From assembly GCA_964649815.1 (NCBI GenBank), contig CAZYQC010000002.1, positions 62,001-126,000 of the forward strand: DNA of 64,000 nucleotides, read 5' to 3'. The DNA comes from G013214665 sp964649815 (GTDB lineage: Bacteria > Pseudomonadota > Alphaproteobacteria > Rhodobacterales > Rhodobacteraceae). Below, in pieces: positions 51,492 through 59,707 of the stretch. Positions within the stretch are counted from its first letter, which is position 1; each line of letters begins with the position of its first letter. The position numbers were made by a program, and so were the translations under genes. The notes under the pieces were generated by a model. The model was not told where the DNA came from. It did no database searches and worked only from the letters and a program-made list of their open reading frames with translations.

Positions 51492-52175
51492 TCAGCGTTG
51501 GCGCAATCGGGACAAAACCCGCGCAACGCCCCCTTTGACCAGCACAGGCGACACCAAAAAACCCACGACAAATCCGCTTAGCTCGGCGACCCAGGAATAC
51601 CCAACCTGAAAGAAGATCCCAAAGATCAACTGAATGGCCATCAAAATCCCGATCAAACGAAAGGCGCCTAGCTGCCGCATGCCCGTGCCCGCCAACTGTT
51701 GCCAGGCCAGGAAAGTGTAGCCGCCGATCAGGCCATAGACCCCAGGAAATCCGCCGATCAGCCAGGCTTCGTCCGTCACCAGGCCAAAGACAATCGCGCC
51801 GAGAATGGTGGCCGAAAAGAAAATGACGACCACAGCGCCCTGGCCCATCACCTCGCCCACCAGCTTGCCCATAGCCAAAAGGATCACGCCTACAAAAAGT
51901 GCCGCTGTGAACCCACCATGCAGGAACGAATAGGTCAGGAAACGGATCAAATGCTCGGACAAAGGTCGGGCGTTTTCCACCATGAAGTCAAACGCCTGAC
52001 CGGAAAACCCATAGTCGCGGATTGCGCCCAGCCGCCAGCCAACAGCCGCAGGCCCACCAATCAAACCCGCCTCGCCCAGCGCGAACATGCATTCCACGCC
52101 AAAGATCGCAAAGAAAAGAGCGATGACGACGGGGGGCAAAGGATTCACGGGGTTTGGGTCGTAATCATATGGCAT
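51492..52175 (-). CDS. Rhomboid-fold membrane protein lacking the catalytic residues
   Basis: A 227-residue membrane protein with six helices (about 17-36, 63-80, 85-105, 114-133, 137-155, 165-215), and LTYSFLHGGFTAALFVGVI resembling rhomboid helix 2. At the place of the catalytic GxSG in helix 4 it has GGFPGVYGLIG. In the last helix, where the catalytic histidine should be (HLGG), it has ELSG. So both catalytic residues seem to be absent and it is probably an inactive rhomboid (iRhom/derlin-like) rather than a protease. ATG at 52175 is set by AAGGAG 12 bases before. Convergent with murJ, divergent from trpS. Confidence 0.8.
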   Translation of the reverse strand: MPYDYDPNPVNPLPPVVIALFFAIFGVECMFALGEAGLIGGPAAVGWRLGAIRDYGFSGQAFDFMVENARPLSEHLIRFLTYSFLHGGFTAALFVGVILLAMGKLVGEVMGQGAVVVIFFSATILGAIVFGLVTDEAWLIGGFPGVYGLIGGYTFLAWQQLAGTGMRQLGAFRLIGILMAIQLIFGIFFQVGYSWVAELSGFVVGFLVSPVLVKGGVARVLSRLRQR

Positions 52176-52251
52176 CGACGGACGGCTCCTTGACGGGGTA
52201 TGCGACCATGGGTAATCCGACCCGGCACATTTGCCCAGAGGTCTTGTACCC

Positions 52252-53271
52252 ATGTCAGAAACTCAATTCACGCCCCGCGTCTTCTCCGGCATCCAGCCAT
52301 CAGGCGGACTTACGCTTGGCAACTATCTCGGCGCGCTCAAGCGTTTCGTCGATATGCAAAACGAAGGCAGCTTTGAAACCGTCTATTGCATGGTCGATTT
52401 GCACGCGATCACGACATGGCAAGATCCGGCGGATCTGCGTCACAACACGCGCGAACTGGCCGCGGGATTTATCGCCTCGGGCATTGACCCCAGCAAATCC
52501 ATCTTGATCAACCAAAGCCAGGTGCCCGAGCACGCCCAACTGGCCTGGATCTTCAACTGTGTCGCTCGGATGGGCTGGATGCAGCGCATGACCCAGTTCA
52601 AGGACAAGGCGGGCAAGAATACGCAAAACGTCTCGCTGGGGCTTTTTGCCTACCCTGCTTTGATGGCTGCAGATATCTTGATCTATCACGCCACGCATGT
52701 GCCTGTCGGCGACGACCAGAAACAGCATCTCGAACTGACACGCGACATTGCGATCAAGTTCAATCATGACTTTGGCGTCGATTTTTTCCCAGTCATCGAA
52801 CCGGTTATCGAAGGCGCCGCCACGCGGGTGATGTCGCTGCGGGATGGGTCGAAAAAGATGTCCAAGTCTGATCCGTCAGATGCCTCGCGCATCAATATGA
52901 CCGATGACGCTGACACGATTGCCAAAAAGATCCGCAAAGCCAAAACCGACCCAGAGGCTCTGCCCTCGGAATTCGCAGGTCTGGAAGAGCGGCCCGAGGC
53001 ACGGAACCTCGTGAACATCTACGCGGCCTTGGCGGGCATGTCTGTCGATGCGGTCATGTCCGATATCGGCGGCAAAGCGTTTTCCGAGTTCAAGCCAATG
53101 CTCGCTGACCTGGCGGTCGAGAAACTCTCGCCAATCTCAGCCGAGATGGCGCGCCTGATGAACGACGTCTCCGAGATTGATCGCATTCTGGCGCATGGCG
53201 CTGAACAGGCGCGCGACATCACCGCACCCATTCTGGCCAAAACCTACGAAATCGTCGGAATGATCAAGTAA
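52252..53271 (+). CDS. trpS: Tryptophanyl-tRNA synthetase
   Basis: Class Ic synthetase charging tRNA-Trp. The 339 residues contain FSGIQPSGGLTLGNYLGA, whose TLGN is the HIGH equivalent. VPVGDDQKQHLELTRDIA binds tryptophan and ATP, and KKMSKSDPSD near 200 is the KMSKS loop. ATG at 52252 with AGAGG at 52237-52241; the frame can be read 7 codons further upstream from a TTG, which would not improve the site. Followed 10 bases later by a strong hairpin terminator. Confidence 0.97.
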   Translation: MSETQFTPRVFSGIQPSGGLTLGNYLGALKRFVDMQNEGSFETVYCMVDLHAITTWQDPADLRHNTRELAAGFIASGIDPSKSILINQSQVPEHAQLAWIFNCVARMGWMQRMTQFKDKAGKNTQNVSLGLFAYPALMAADILIYHATHVPVGDDQKQHLELTRDIAIKFNHDFGVDFFPVIEPVIEGAATRVMSLRDGSKKMSKSDPSDASRINMTDDADTIAKKIRKAKTDPEALPSEFAGLEERPEARNLVNIYAALAGMSVDAVMSDIGGKAFSEFKPMLADLAVEKLSPISAEMARLMNDVSEIDRILAHGAEQARDITAPILAKTYEIVGMIK

Positions 53272-53280
53272 AGCCAAAGG

Positions 53281-53310
53281 GAATGGGCCTCTTGCAGGCC
53301 CATTCTTTCG
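53281..53310. terminator. Bidirectional intrinsic terminator between trpS and the acyl-CoA ligase gene
   Basis: GAATGGGCC (53281-53289) and GGCCCATTC (53297-53305) form a perfect 9-base-pair stem with a 7-base loop, followed by TTTCGCTT on the plus strand. It fills the 40-base gap between two convergent stops, so it may serve both. Confidence 0.75.
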
Positions 53311-53311
53311 C

Positions 53312-55006
53312 TTATGCCACGTATTTGTCGCGCAACTCGCGCCGCAAAACCTTGCCAGACAACGTCACCGGGACCTCGTCAACAAATTCGACCCTGCGCG
53401 GCGTCTTGTAAGCCGTTAGTTTTTCGCGGCACGTCTTGATCACCAGGTCTTCGGTGACATCATCCGAGCTGCGCACAATGAATGCGGCAGGCGCTTCTGC
53501 GGTCTTTTCGTCAGGGATGCCAATCACACCAACCTGCACCACGCCTGGGATTGTTGAAATCGCATCTTCGATCTCGTTGGGGCTCACGTTAAAGCCCGAG
53601 ACCAGGATCATATCCTTTTTCCGGTCCACGATTTCGATAAAGCCATCGTCGTCCATGACACCTATGTCCCCGGAATGCAGCCAGCCATCGACGATGGTCT
53701 CGGCTGTCGCATCCGGTCGATTGATGTAACCCTTCATCAAAGCCGGGCTGCGCGCGATGACCTCGCCAGGTTCGCCCAACGCGACATCATTGCCTGCATC
53801 ATCGACCAAGCGAACCTCTGCGCCAGGAACCGGAATGCCCACGGTTCCGTACCGGTTTGCGGCGGGCGGGTTCAATGTCAGAACGCCCGAAATTTCGGTC
53901 ATGCCATAGCCTTGGTTGATCCGAATGCCGGTCGCCTCTTCCCATTTCATCGCCACACCCGTTTGTTGCGCAGCTCCGCCAGAGCCACAGAACCGGACAT
54001 GCTCGAACAGTTTTCTGTCGAACCAAGGCTCATTCAAAAGAGCCGCAAACAACGTGTTGATGCCAGTAAACCAGGTGATCTTGTGGTTTTCGAAGGCGCT
54101 TTTGAGGTTGGATGGCGGCCTTGGGTTCGGCACGAGTATCCCATGCCCCCCTTGGCGCACACCGGCGATAAAGATCAAGGTGAACGCGGTGATGTGATAC
54201 AGAGGCAAAATGATCAGCGTCGTCTCGCCCTCTGGCCCGCGCACGCTGTCGGTCATCAACTCTGCCTGCCGGGCATTGCTCACAATACCCAGATGATGCA
54301 GCTCGGCCCCTTTTGAACGGCCCGTTGTTCCGCTTGTGTATTGGAACACCGCTGTGTCAGTGGCCGACACATCCTTTGTATAGGCGGCGACATCCACACG
54401 GCCCATCGCGGCACGCCCCTCGGCCAGCGCCTTTGCCATCGGCGTATGAGGCGCGGTGATATCCGGCAGAACCTTGCGCACGCGCTTCAACACAAAGCCA
54501 AGCAGCATTTTCTTGAGCGTCGGGAAAAAGTCGATCACCGAAAGCGTCACGACCTTTTTGACGTTTGTCTTCGGAACGACCGGCGCGATTTTGTCTCCGA
54601 AAAGATCCATGATCACCAAAACCTGCGCGTTGCTGTCGCTCAGCTGGTGCTGCAACTCTTCGGCTGTGTACATCGGGTTGACGTTGGTGCTCACGCAGCC
54701 TGCTTTTGCGATACCAAAAGAGGCAACACCAAAGTCGATGCAGTTCGGCGTCATCAAGGCAACGCAATCACCCTGTTTCAGCCCAACAACCTCGCGCAGA
54801 TAAACCGCGAACGCATTGGCGTGATCGCGCAGTTCGGCGTAGGTGATCGTCGTCTCTGCACCGGTGGGCAGGATCGTCGTGAGGGCGGGTTTCGGTCCGT
54901 GCAAATCTGCGGCTTCGTCGATCACCTCGTGCAACGTGGCACTGGTCAGCTCTGATGGATCAAAGGCCTTTGCGTCTTCGGAATAATGCTTTTCCCAAAC
55001 GTTCAT
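53312..55006 (-). CDS. fadD: Long-chain fatty-acid-CoA ligase-type AMP-binding enzyme
   Basis: Activates fatty acids as acyl-AMP and then acyl-CoA. The 564-residue ANL-superfamily protein shows the P-loop YTSGTTGRSKGAELHH (about 217-232), NQGYGMTEISGVL, SGDIGVMDDDGFIEIVDRKK (A8 hinge region), and catalytic lysine near the end in LSGKVLRRELRD. Length and order fit FadD-type ligases; a medium-chain or aromatic substrate cannot be excluded. Start at 55006 is chosen for MNVWEKHYSED with purine-rich GGGGGGAACAGG upstream. Divergent from a glyoxalase-fold gene; the 186-base gap has a GGCGCAC/GTGCGCC hairpin at 55107-55127. Confidence 0.88.
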   Translation of the reverse strand: MNVWEKHYSEDAKAFDPSELTSATLHEVIDEAADLHGPKPALTTILPTGAETTITYAELRDHANAFAVYLREVVGLKQGDCVALMTPNCIDFGVASFGIAKAGCVSTNVNPMYTAEELQHQLSDSNAQVLVIMDLFGDKIAPVVPKTNVKKVVTLSVIDFFPTLKKMLLGFVLKRVRKVLPDITAPHTPMAKALAEGRAAMGRVDVAAYTKDVSATDTAVFQYTSGTTGRSKGAELHHLGIVSNARQAELMTDSVRGPEGETTLIILPLYHITAFTLIFIAGVRQGGHGILVPNPRPPSNLKSAFENHKITWFTGINTLFAALLNEPWFDRKLFEHVRFCGSGGAAQQTGVAMKWEEATGIRINQGYGMTEISGVLTLNPPAANRYGTVGIPVPGAEVRLVDDAGNDVALGEPGEVIARSPALMKGYINRPDATAETIVDGWLHSGDIGVMDDDGFIEIVDRKKDMILVSGFNVSPNEIEDAISTIPGVVQVGVIGIPDEKTAEAPAAFIVRSSDDVTEDLVIKTCREKLTAYKTPRRVEFVDEVPVTLSGKVLRRELRDKYVA

Positions 55007-55192
55007 CCTGTTCCCCCCGATTGGATATCCTGTTTTTGGTGGCCCAGCGTCTCTCATCCATAGGGCGAGCGTCAACACCACGCCTCAAAGTTTTTGCTTT
55101 TGCGATGGCGCACCGCATCTGTGCGCCCGCGTTGGTTTTACTGCTGTCTGGCCATCCTCATATCAACGCCAAGCCAAAGGAAAGGACACACG

Positions 55193-55678
55193 ATGACAGG
55201 ACGCGTACCGACAGGAACCGGCGTTGGACACATCCACCTCAAAGTCAGCGACTTGGATCGCGCGATTTCGTTTTATGACGACGTGCTTGGCTTTGATCTG
55301 ACCCAACGATACGGCGACGAAGCGGCGTTTTTGTCCGCTGGCGGCTATCACCATCACATTGGGCTCAACACCTGGCATTCAAAGGGAACAGGCCCCGCGC
55401 CCACGCGATCTGCGGGTCTTTATCATGTTGCCTTCGTCTTCCCCGACCGGGCGAGCTTGGGTGCAGCCTTGCAACGGGTTTTGGACGCTGGCGTTCCCTT
55501 GGACGGCGCCGCAGATCATGGCGTGTCCGAGGCCGTGTATTTCAAAGATCCCGACGGCAACGGCATTGAGCTTTACCGCGACAGACCGCCCGAAGACTGG
55601 CCGCGCGATCAAGATGGAACCCTGTCGATGGTGAATGCACCGCTGGACGTACCTTTGCTGCTGTCCGAAGCGGCCTGA
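55193..55678 (+). CDS. VOC-family protein, catechol-2,3-dioxygenase/glyoxalase-like
   Basis: The 161-residue protein has a first half with GVGHIHLKVSDLDRAISFY and LGFDLTQRYGDEAAF, and a second half with YHVAFVFPDRASL and YFKDPDGNGIELYRDRP; these give the metal-ligand His/His/Glu pattern of the vicinal-oxygen-chelate fold. AAAGGAAAGGA before the ATG at 55193 fixes the start; the frame is open further upstream, but through sequence without a fitting start signal. Substrate unknown. It could be cotranscribed with the deacetylase-like gene 65 bases downstream. Confidence 0.82.
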   Translation: MTGRVPTGTGVGHIHLKVSDLDRAISFYDDVLGFDLTQRYGDEAAFLSAGGYHHHIGLNTWHSKGTGPAPTRSAGLYHVAFVFPDRASLGAALQRVLDAGVPLDGAADHGVSEAVYFKDPDGNGIELYRDRPPEDWPRDQDGTLSMVNAPLDVPLLLSEAA

Positions 55679-55743
55679 TCCCGCAATGGACATCATCGTC
55701 GACCTGCGTCACCCTTAAGGCGGCAACGACACAGGCGGCACGT

Positions 55744-56850
55744 ATGACAACAGCATTCATCAGCGACGAAAAAACGTTTTGGCATGGCGGCGGCAATTAC
55801 GCCTTCATGCTGCCTGTGGGCGGCCTTGTTCAGCCGATGGCAGCGGGTGGATTGCCTGAAAATCCAGAGACGAAGCGCCGATTAAAGAACCTGATGCAGG
55901 TGACCGGCCTGATCGATGAGTTGGCGCAGCCCCAAGCCGCGCCAGCAACACGCGCAGATCTAGAGCGTGTACACACCGCCGAATATCTCGACGACTTCAA
56001 ACGCTTATCTGACGCCGGCGGAGGCGAGCTGGGCCGCAGAACGCCATTTGGACCCGGCGGCTATGACATTGCGGCGCTCTCGGCTGGGATCACGATGACT
56101 GCGGTTCAGCGCGTTCTGGATGGAACGTATTCCAACGCCTACGCCCTCTCGCGACCGCCTGGGCATCATTGCCTGCCGGACTTCCCCAATGGCTTTTGCC
56201 TCTTGGCCAACATCGCCATCGCGGTAGAAGCGGCCAAGGCCGCCGGTCAGGTTGAAAAGGTCGCGATCCTGGATTGGGACGTTCACCACGGCAACGGCAG
56301 CGAAGCGATCTTCTATGACCGCAACGATGTTCTCACAATCAGCTTTCACCAAGACAGCAACTACCCACCCGACACAGGCGCCGTCGCTGATCGAGGGCGC
56401 GGCGCAGGCGAGGGGTTCAACCTGAATGTGCCCTTGCACGCAGGCGGCGGCCATACAGCCTATCTGCACGCGATGGACCGGATTGCCCTGCCCGCGATCC
56501 GCGCCTTTGAGCCTGACTTGATCATCGTTGCCTGCGGGTTCGACGCCGCTGTCGTTGATCCCCTGTCCAGCATGTTGGCAACTGTCGAGACGTTTCGCGC
56601 GATGACACTCCGTATCAAGACGCTCGCGCAAGAGGTCTGTGGCGGCAAGCTCGTCCTCGCCCACGAGGGTGGCTATTCCGAAGTTTATGTGCCGTTTTGC
56701 GGCCACGCCACAATCGCGGCCCTCGCAGGCAGTGAGATCGACGCAGGCGATCCCTTCCTAGAACCGTTCACCGCAAGGCAACCCAACGCAAAGTTTGACG
56801 CCTTTCTGAAAAGCGAAATTGACGACATCGCGCGGGAATTTGGGCTATGA
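55744..56850 (+). CDS. Histone-deacetylase-family amidohydrolase
   Basis: Zinc-dependent deacetylase of 368 residues, cytoplasmic. It has the paired histidines in SRPPGHHCLPD (about 136-146), the metal motif WDVHHGNGSEAI (about 178-189), SFHQDSNYPPD, and the late glycine-rich loop HAGGGHTAYLHAMD. Bacterial members hydrolyse acetylpolyamines, acetoin-related substrates or acetyl-lysine; I cannot decide which. Class II-like by its motif context. It precedes a nitroreductase gene by 61 bases and may share an operon with it and the membrane protein downstream. Confidence 0.88.
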   Translation: MTTAFISDEKTFWHGGGNYAFMLPVGGLVQPMAAGGLPENPETKRRLKNLMQVTGLIDELAQPQAAPATRADLERVHTAEYLDDFKRLSDAGGGELGRRTPFGPGGYDIAALSAGITMTAVQRVLDGTYSNAYALSRPPGHHCLPDFPNGFCLLANIAIAVEAAKAAGQVEKVAILDWDVHHGNGSEAIFYDRNDVLTISFHQDSNYPPDTGAVADRGRGAGEGFNLNVPLHAGGGHTAYLHAMDRIALPAIRAFEPDLIIVACGFDAAVVDPLSSMLATVETFRAMTLRIKTLAQEVCGGKLVLAHEGGYSEVYVPFCGHATIAALAGSEIDAGDPFLEPFTARQPNAKFDAFLKSEIDDIAREFGL

Positions 56851-56911
56851 CCCCTTGATCGCTCACCGATCAAGCCCACTTAAGCTGCGCAGAAGTAAAA
56901 AGGCTTAACAT

Positions 56912-57490
56912 ATGCCCACCCCAAACCCGAACGCCGTGGAATTCTTGAAAACGCGTCGGTCCAGACCAGCAAAAACACTCAAGGCACCCGGCCCGTCTGG
57001 GTCAGAGCTGGATGAGCTGCTGACCATTGCGTCGCGCAGCCCCGATCACGGCAAGCTAGAGCCCTGGCGGTTTGTGGTGATCGAGCAAGCCGCGATGCAA
57101 CGCCTGGCTGACGGTGTCGCTGCGCGCGGCGCTGAAATGGGGCTGGACGCTGACCAAATCGATAAGGGTCGCCAGCAATTTGACCAAGGCATCTGTGCCG
57201 TTGCCGTGATCGAAGTGCAAAAACCCTCCGAGAAAATTCCAGCCATCGAACAAACCTACGCTGTTGGTGGTGTCTGTTTGGCGCTTTTGAACGCCGCTTT
57301 GGCCAGCGGTTGGGGGGCAAACTGGCTTTCGGGTTGGCCCAGCCACGATGCTCAATGGGGCCAGACGTACCTCGGCTTGACGGATCAGGAACGCATCGCT
57401 GGCTTCATTCACATTGCCACAGAAAACGTGACCCCGCCCGAGCGTCCCCGCCCGGATGTCACGGCACTTACGACCCGGATCACAGAATGA
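56912..57490 (+). CDS. Nitroreductase-family flavoprotein
   Basis: FMN-dependent oxidoreductase of 192 residues. EFLKTRRSRPAKTL carries the FMN-phosphate-binding arginines, LLTIASRSPDHGKLEPWRF the active-site region, and GVCLALLNAALASGWGANW the dimer helix. It resembles the short YdjA-like group, whose natural substrate is unclear. The stop overlaps the ATG of the EI24/CysZ-like gene (ATGA), implying co-translation. Confidence 0.88.
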   Translation: MPTPNPNAVEFLKTRRSRPAKTLKAPGPSGSELDELLTIASRSPDHGKLEPWRFVVIEQAAMQRLADGVAARGAEMGLDADQIDKGRQQFDQGICAVAVIEVQKPSEKIPAIEQTYAVGGVCLALLNAALASGWGANWLSGWPSHDAQWGQTYLGLTDQERIAGFIHIATENVTPPERPRPDVTALTTRITE

Positions 57491-58212
57491 TCCTGCACAG
57501 CTTTTTCACAACCCTCAGCCAAATCGGCGATCCCCGGTTCCGCCGCGTGCTGCTGCTTGGCATTGCACTGACCGTTGCGCTGCTTGTCGGTGCCACAGCC
57601 GGGTTTTTGTGGTTCATCAACTGGCTTACCGCAGATAGCTTTGATGTCCCTCTGATCGGCAACATCACCTGGTTCGATGACGTGCTCAGTGTCGGCGGCG
57701 TGTTGGTTATGATGGTTCTATCCGTCTTCCTGATGGTCCCCGTCGCATCGGCGATTACATCCATGTTTTTGGACGAAGTCGCCATCGCCGTCGAAGACCG
57801 GCACTATCCACACCTGCCCCGCGTTGACAGCGCCCCGTTTGGCGATGCCTTGCGCGATACAATCAACTTTTTGGGCGTCATCATCGCCGCCAATATCCTG
57901 GCGTTGATTGTTTACGCCATTGTGCCGTTTGGCTCGGTCTTTATCTTCTGGGCGCTCAACGGGTTCTTGCTTGGGCGAGAGTATTTTACCCTCGCCGCGA
58001 TGCGCCGACTAGGGCGCCGAGGCGCCAAAGAGATGCGCAGCCGGCATTCGGGAACAATCTGGTTGGCGGGCGTGCTCATGGCGATCCCGCTGTCTGTGCC
58101 GCTCTTGAACCTGCTCATCCCGATTCTCGGGGCGGCCACGTTCACGCATTTGTTCCACCAGATCACTCAAGCGGAAGCGCGCGGTCAAAAAAGTCCATAT
58201 CATCCAGACTGA
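57487..58212 (+). CDS. EI24/CysZ-like integral membrane protein
   Basis: A 241-residue membrane protein with about six hydrophobic helices. It opens MILHSFFTTLSQIGDPRFRR and has FLMVPVASAITSMFLDEVA and a helical pair near NGFLLGREYFTLAAMRRLG, the pattern of the EI24 domain, which includes the sulphate permease CysZ. Whether it moves sulphate is unknown, as no cysteine genes are near. It is co-translated with the nitroreductase. Its last 50 bases overlap the convergent DUF1467 gene. Confidence 0.8.
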   Translation: MILHSFFTTLSQIGDPRFRRVLLLGIALTVALLVGATAGFLWFINWLTADSFDVPLIGNITWFDDVLSVGGVLVMMVLSVFLMVPVASAITSMFLDEVAIAVEDRHYPHLPRVDSAPFGDALRDTINFLGVIIAANILALIVYAIVPFGSVFIFWALNGFLLGREYFTLAAMRRLGRRGAKEMRSRHSGTIWLAGVLMAIPLSVPLLNLLIPILGAATFTHLFHQITQAEARGQKSPYHPD

Positions 58213-58438
58213 TCAATCCGCTGATGATCGTCCCGGCAATGATCACCCACAACAGCAAACTGACCCACGTGGTGATCCAGGCCTTTTTCTTCAGGTTGTG
58301 CACCTGAGGCGCGCCAGCATGCGTGCCCGGTGCGACCTCGCCCAGGTCGCCCTGCGTCTGAACGCGTATAGGCAGCGCGATAAAAAAGACCATCCACCAG
58401 ATGACGGCGTATAGCACAAGAGCCGAGGTAACGCCCAT
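58163..58438 (-). CDS. DUF1467-family small membrane protein
   Basis: A 91-residue protein with two transmembrane helices (about 5-24 and 57-77) around a polar loop with VNLKKKAW-like basic residues (NLKKKAW). The DUF1467 opening VLYAVIWWMVFFIALPIRV is clear. The function is unknown, and the family is nearly restricted to alphaproteobacteria. It follows mce with 3 bases between, a conserved pair in this order, and its 3' end overlaps the EI24-like gene by 50 bases. Confidence 0.88.
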   Translation of the reverse strand: MGVTSALVLYAVIWWMVFFIALPIRVQTQGDLGEVAPGTHAGAPQVHNLKKKAWITTWVSLLLWVIIAGTIISGLISLDDMDFFDRALPLE

Positions 58439-58441
58439 CGC

Positions 58442-58846
58442 TTAGACCTGCTCAAGCTCAACAAGACAGCCGTTAAAGTCCTTCGGATGCAAAAACAAAA
58501 CCGGCTTGCCGTGGGCGCCAATCTTGGGCTCACCCGTGCCCAGAACGCGCGCGCCTGTCTCTTTCAGATGGTCCCGCGCCGCGATGATGTCTTCGACTTC
58601 GTAACACACGTGGTGAATGCCGCCCGAGGGGTTTTTGTCTAGGAACCCTTGGATCGGACTGTTTTCCCCAAGCGGGTACAACAGCTCGATCTTGGTGTTC
58701 GGCAATTCGATGAAAACGACCGTTACACCGTGATCCGGTTCGTCCTGAGGGGCACCGACGGTCGCGCCCAAAGCGGACCGATATTGTTCCGACGCAGCCT
58801 CCAGATCAGGCACCGCAATTGCCACGTGGTTCAGTCGACCAATCAT
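58442..58846 (-). CDS. mce: Methylmalonyl-CoA epimerase
   Basis: Interconverts (R)- and (S)-methylmalonyl-CoA in propionyl-CoA use. The 134 residues are exact for the family. IGRLNHVAIAVPDLEAASEQY, LNHVAIA with the metal-ligand His, SGGIHHVCYEVEDI and the C-terminal GCLVELEQV show the VOC epimerase. Two adjacent ATG codons follow AGGAGGT; the second (58846) has the better 5-base spacing. Operon with DUF1467. Confidence 0.95.
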   Translation of the reverse strand: MIGRLNHVAIAVPDLEAASEQYRSALGATVGAPQDEPDHGVTVVFIELPNTKIELLYPLGENSPIQGFLDKNPSGGIHHVCYEVEDIIAARDHLKETGARVLGTGEPKIGAHGKPVLFLHPKDFNGCLVELEQV

Positions 58847-58917
58847 CATTACCTCCTCAGCTAGGGCTCGCGCGCTTATCCTAAAGCGCACCCGAATACG
58901 CAAGAGCCACCCTGGCG

Positions 58918-58933
58918 TTAACCCCTCATTAGC
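58918..58933 (+). promoter_or_regulatory. CtrA-like binding site upstream of a response-regulator gene
   Basis: TTAA-CCCCTCA-TTAGC matches TTAA-N7-TTAAC except for one base (G for A). It is 48 bases before the ATG at 58981, a suitable distance for promoter control. It is also in the mce upstream region. Confidence 0.45.
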
Positions 58934-58980
58934 CATCGCTGGCTAAGGACGCGTGAACTGGTGACAAAGGGGCCTACGCG

Positions 58981-59700
58981 ATGGATAGCAAAGAACACTT
59001 AGCGCCGAATTACCCGGCGCCCACCTCCAACCGCCCGCTGCTTGGGCTGACTATTCTGGTTGTGGAAGACAGCCGCTACGCCAGCGAGGCGATGCGCCTT
59101 TTGTGCCTGCGCAGTGGCGCGCGCATCCGTCGCGCAGACAGCCTGCGTGCCGCGCGCAAACACCTCAAGATGTACCAACCAAGTGTGGTCATCGTCGATC
59201 TGGGCCTGCCCGACGGCACCGGATCTGATCTGATCTCGGATATCTACGACGCCTCGCCACGCCCCGAGGTGATCCTGGGCGCCTCAGGCGATCCTGGCGC
59301 CGATGACATCGCCATAGCGGCGGGCGCGGATGGTTTCCTGGCAAAACCAATCGACAGTTTGGGCACGTTTCAAGAGGCGATCCTCGCCCATCTGCCCGAA
59401 GACCGCAGGCCGCTGGGCCCGCGCAGCATCTCGACCGATGCGGTTGACCCCGATCCAATCGCCTATCGTGACGACATGGCGCATATCGCAGACGTATTGG
59501 AAGAGGCCCGCTCGGGCAGCGAACTTGACTACGTCGCGCAATTCCTCTCTGGGGTCGCCAACATCGCCAACGACAATGCGCTGGTCCATGCCGCGCAAGA
59601 GCTGGCCCGCGAAAGGGCCAGGGGCCATTCCGCGCGCGCTCAGGCGGCCACGATCGCTGGGCTCTTGCAGGAAAGGCTCACCAACCGCATGGTCATCTAA
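58981..59700 (+). CDS. Response regulator with receiver domain and helical C-terminus
   Basis: The 239-residue protein has an N-terminal receiver domain (about 25-130) with acidic pocket E29/D30, phosphoacceptor D73 in IVDLGLPDG, a serine at about 102 in GASGD, and K122 in LAKP. The C-terminal 100 residues are helical, with no HTH, GGDEF or kinase motif that I recognise (DDMAHIADVLEEARSGSELD, then ARERARGHSARAQAA). It may therefore act by protein contact rather than DNA binding. No kinase gene is adjacent. A CtrA-like site upstream suggests membership of the CtrA regulon. Its stop is 7 bases from the convergent GNAT gene. Confidence 0.85.
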   Translation: MDSKEHLAPNYPAPTSNRPLLGLTILVVEDSRYASEAMRLLCLRSGARIRRADSLRAARKHLKMYQPSVVIVDLGLPDGTGSDLISDIYDASPRPEVILGASGDPGADDIAIAAGADGFLAKPIDSLGTFQEAILAHLPEDRRPLGPRSISTDAVDPDPIAYRDDMAHIADVLEEARSGSELDYVAQFLSGVANIANDNALVHAAQELARERARGHSARAQAATIAGLLQERLTNRMVI

Positions 59701-59707
59701 CGCAGGC

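Noticed and set aside
52208..52251. Short frame before trpS as a tryptophan leader peptide
   Set aside because: It contains no Trp codon and no competing stems.
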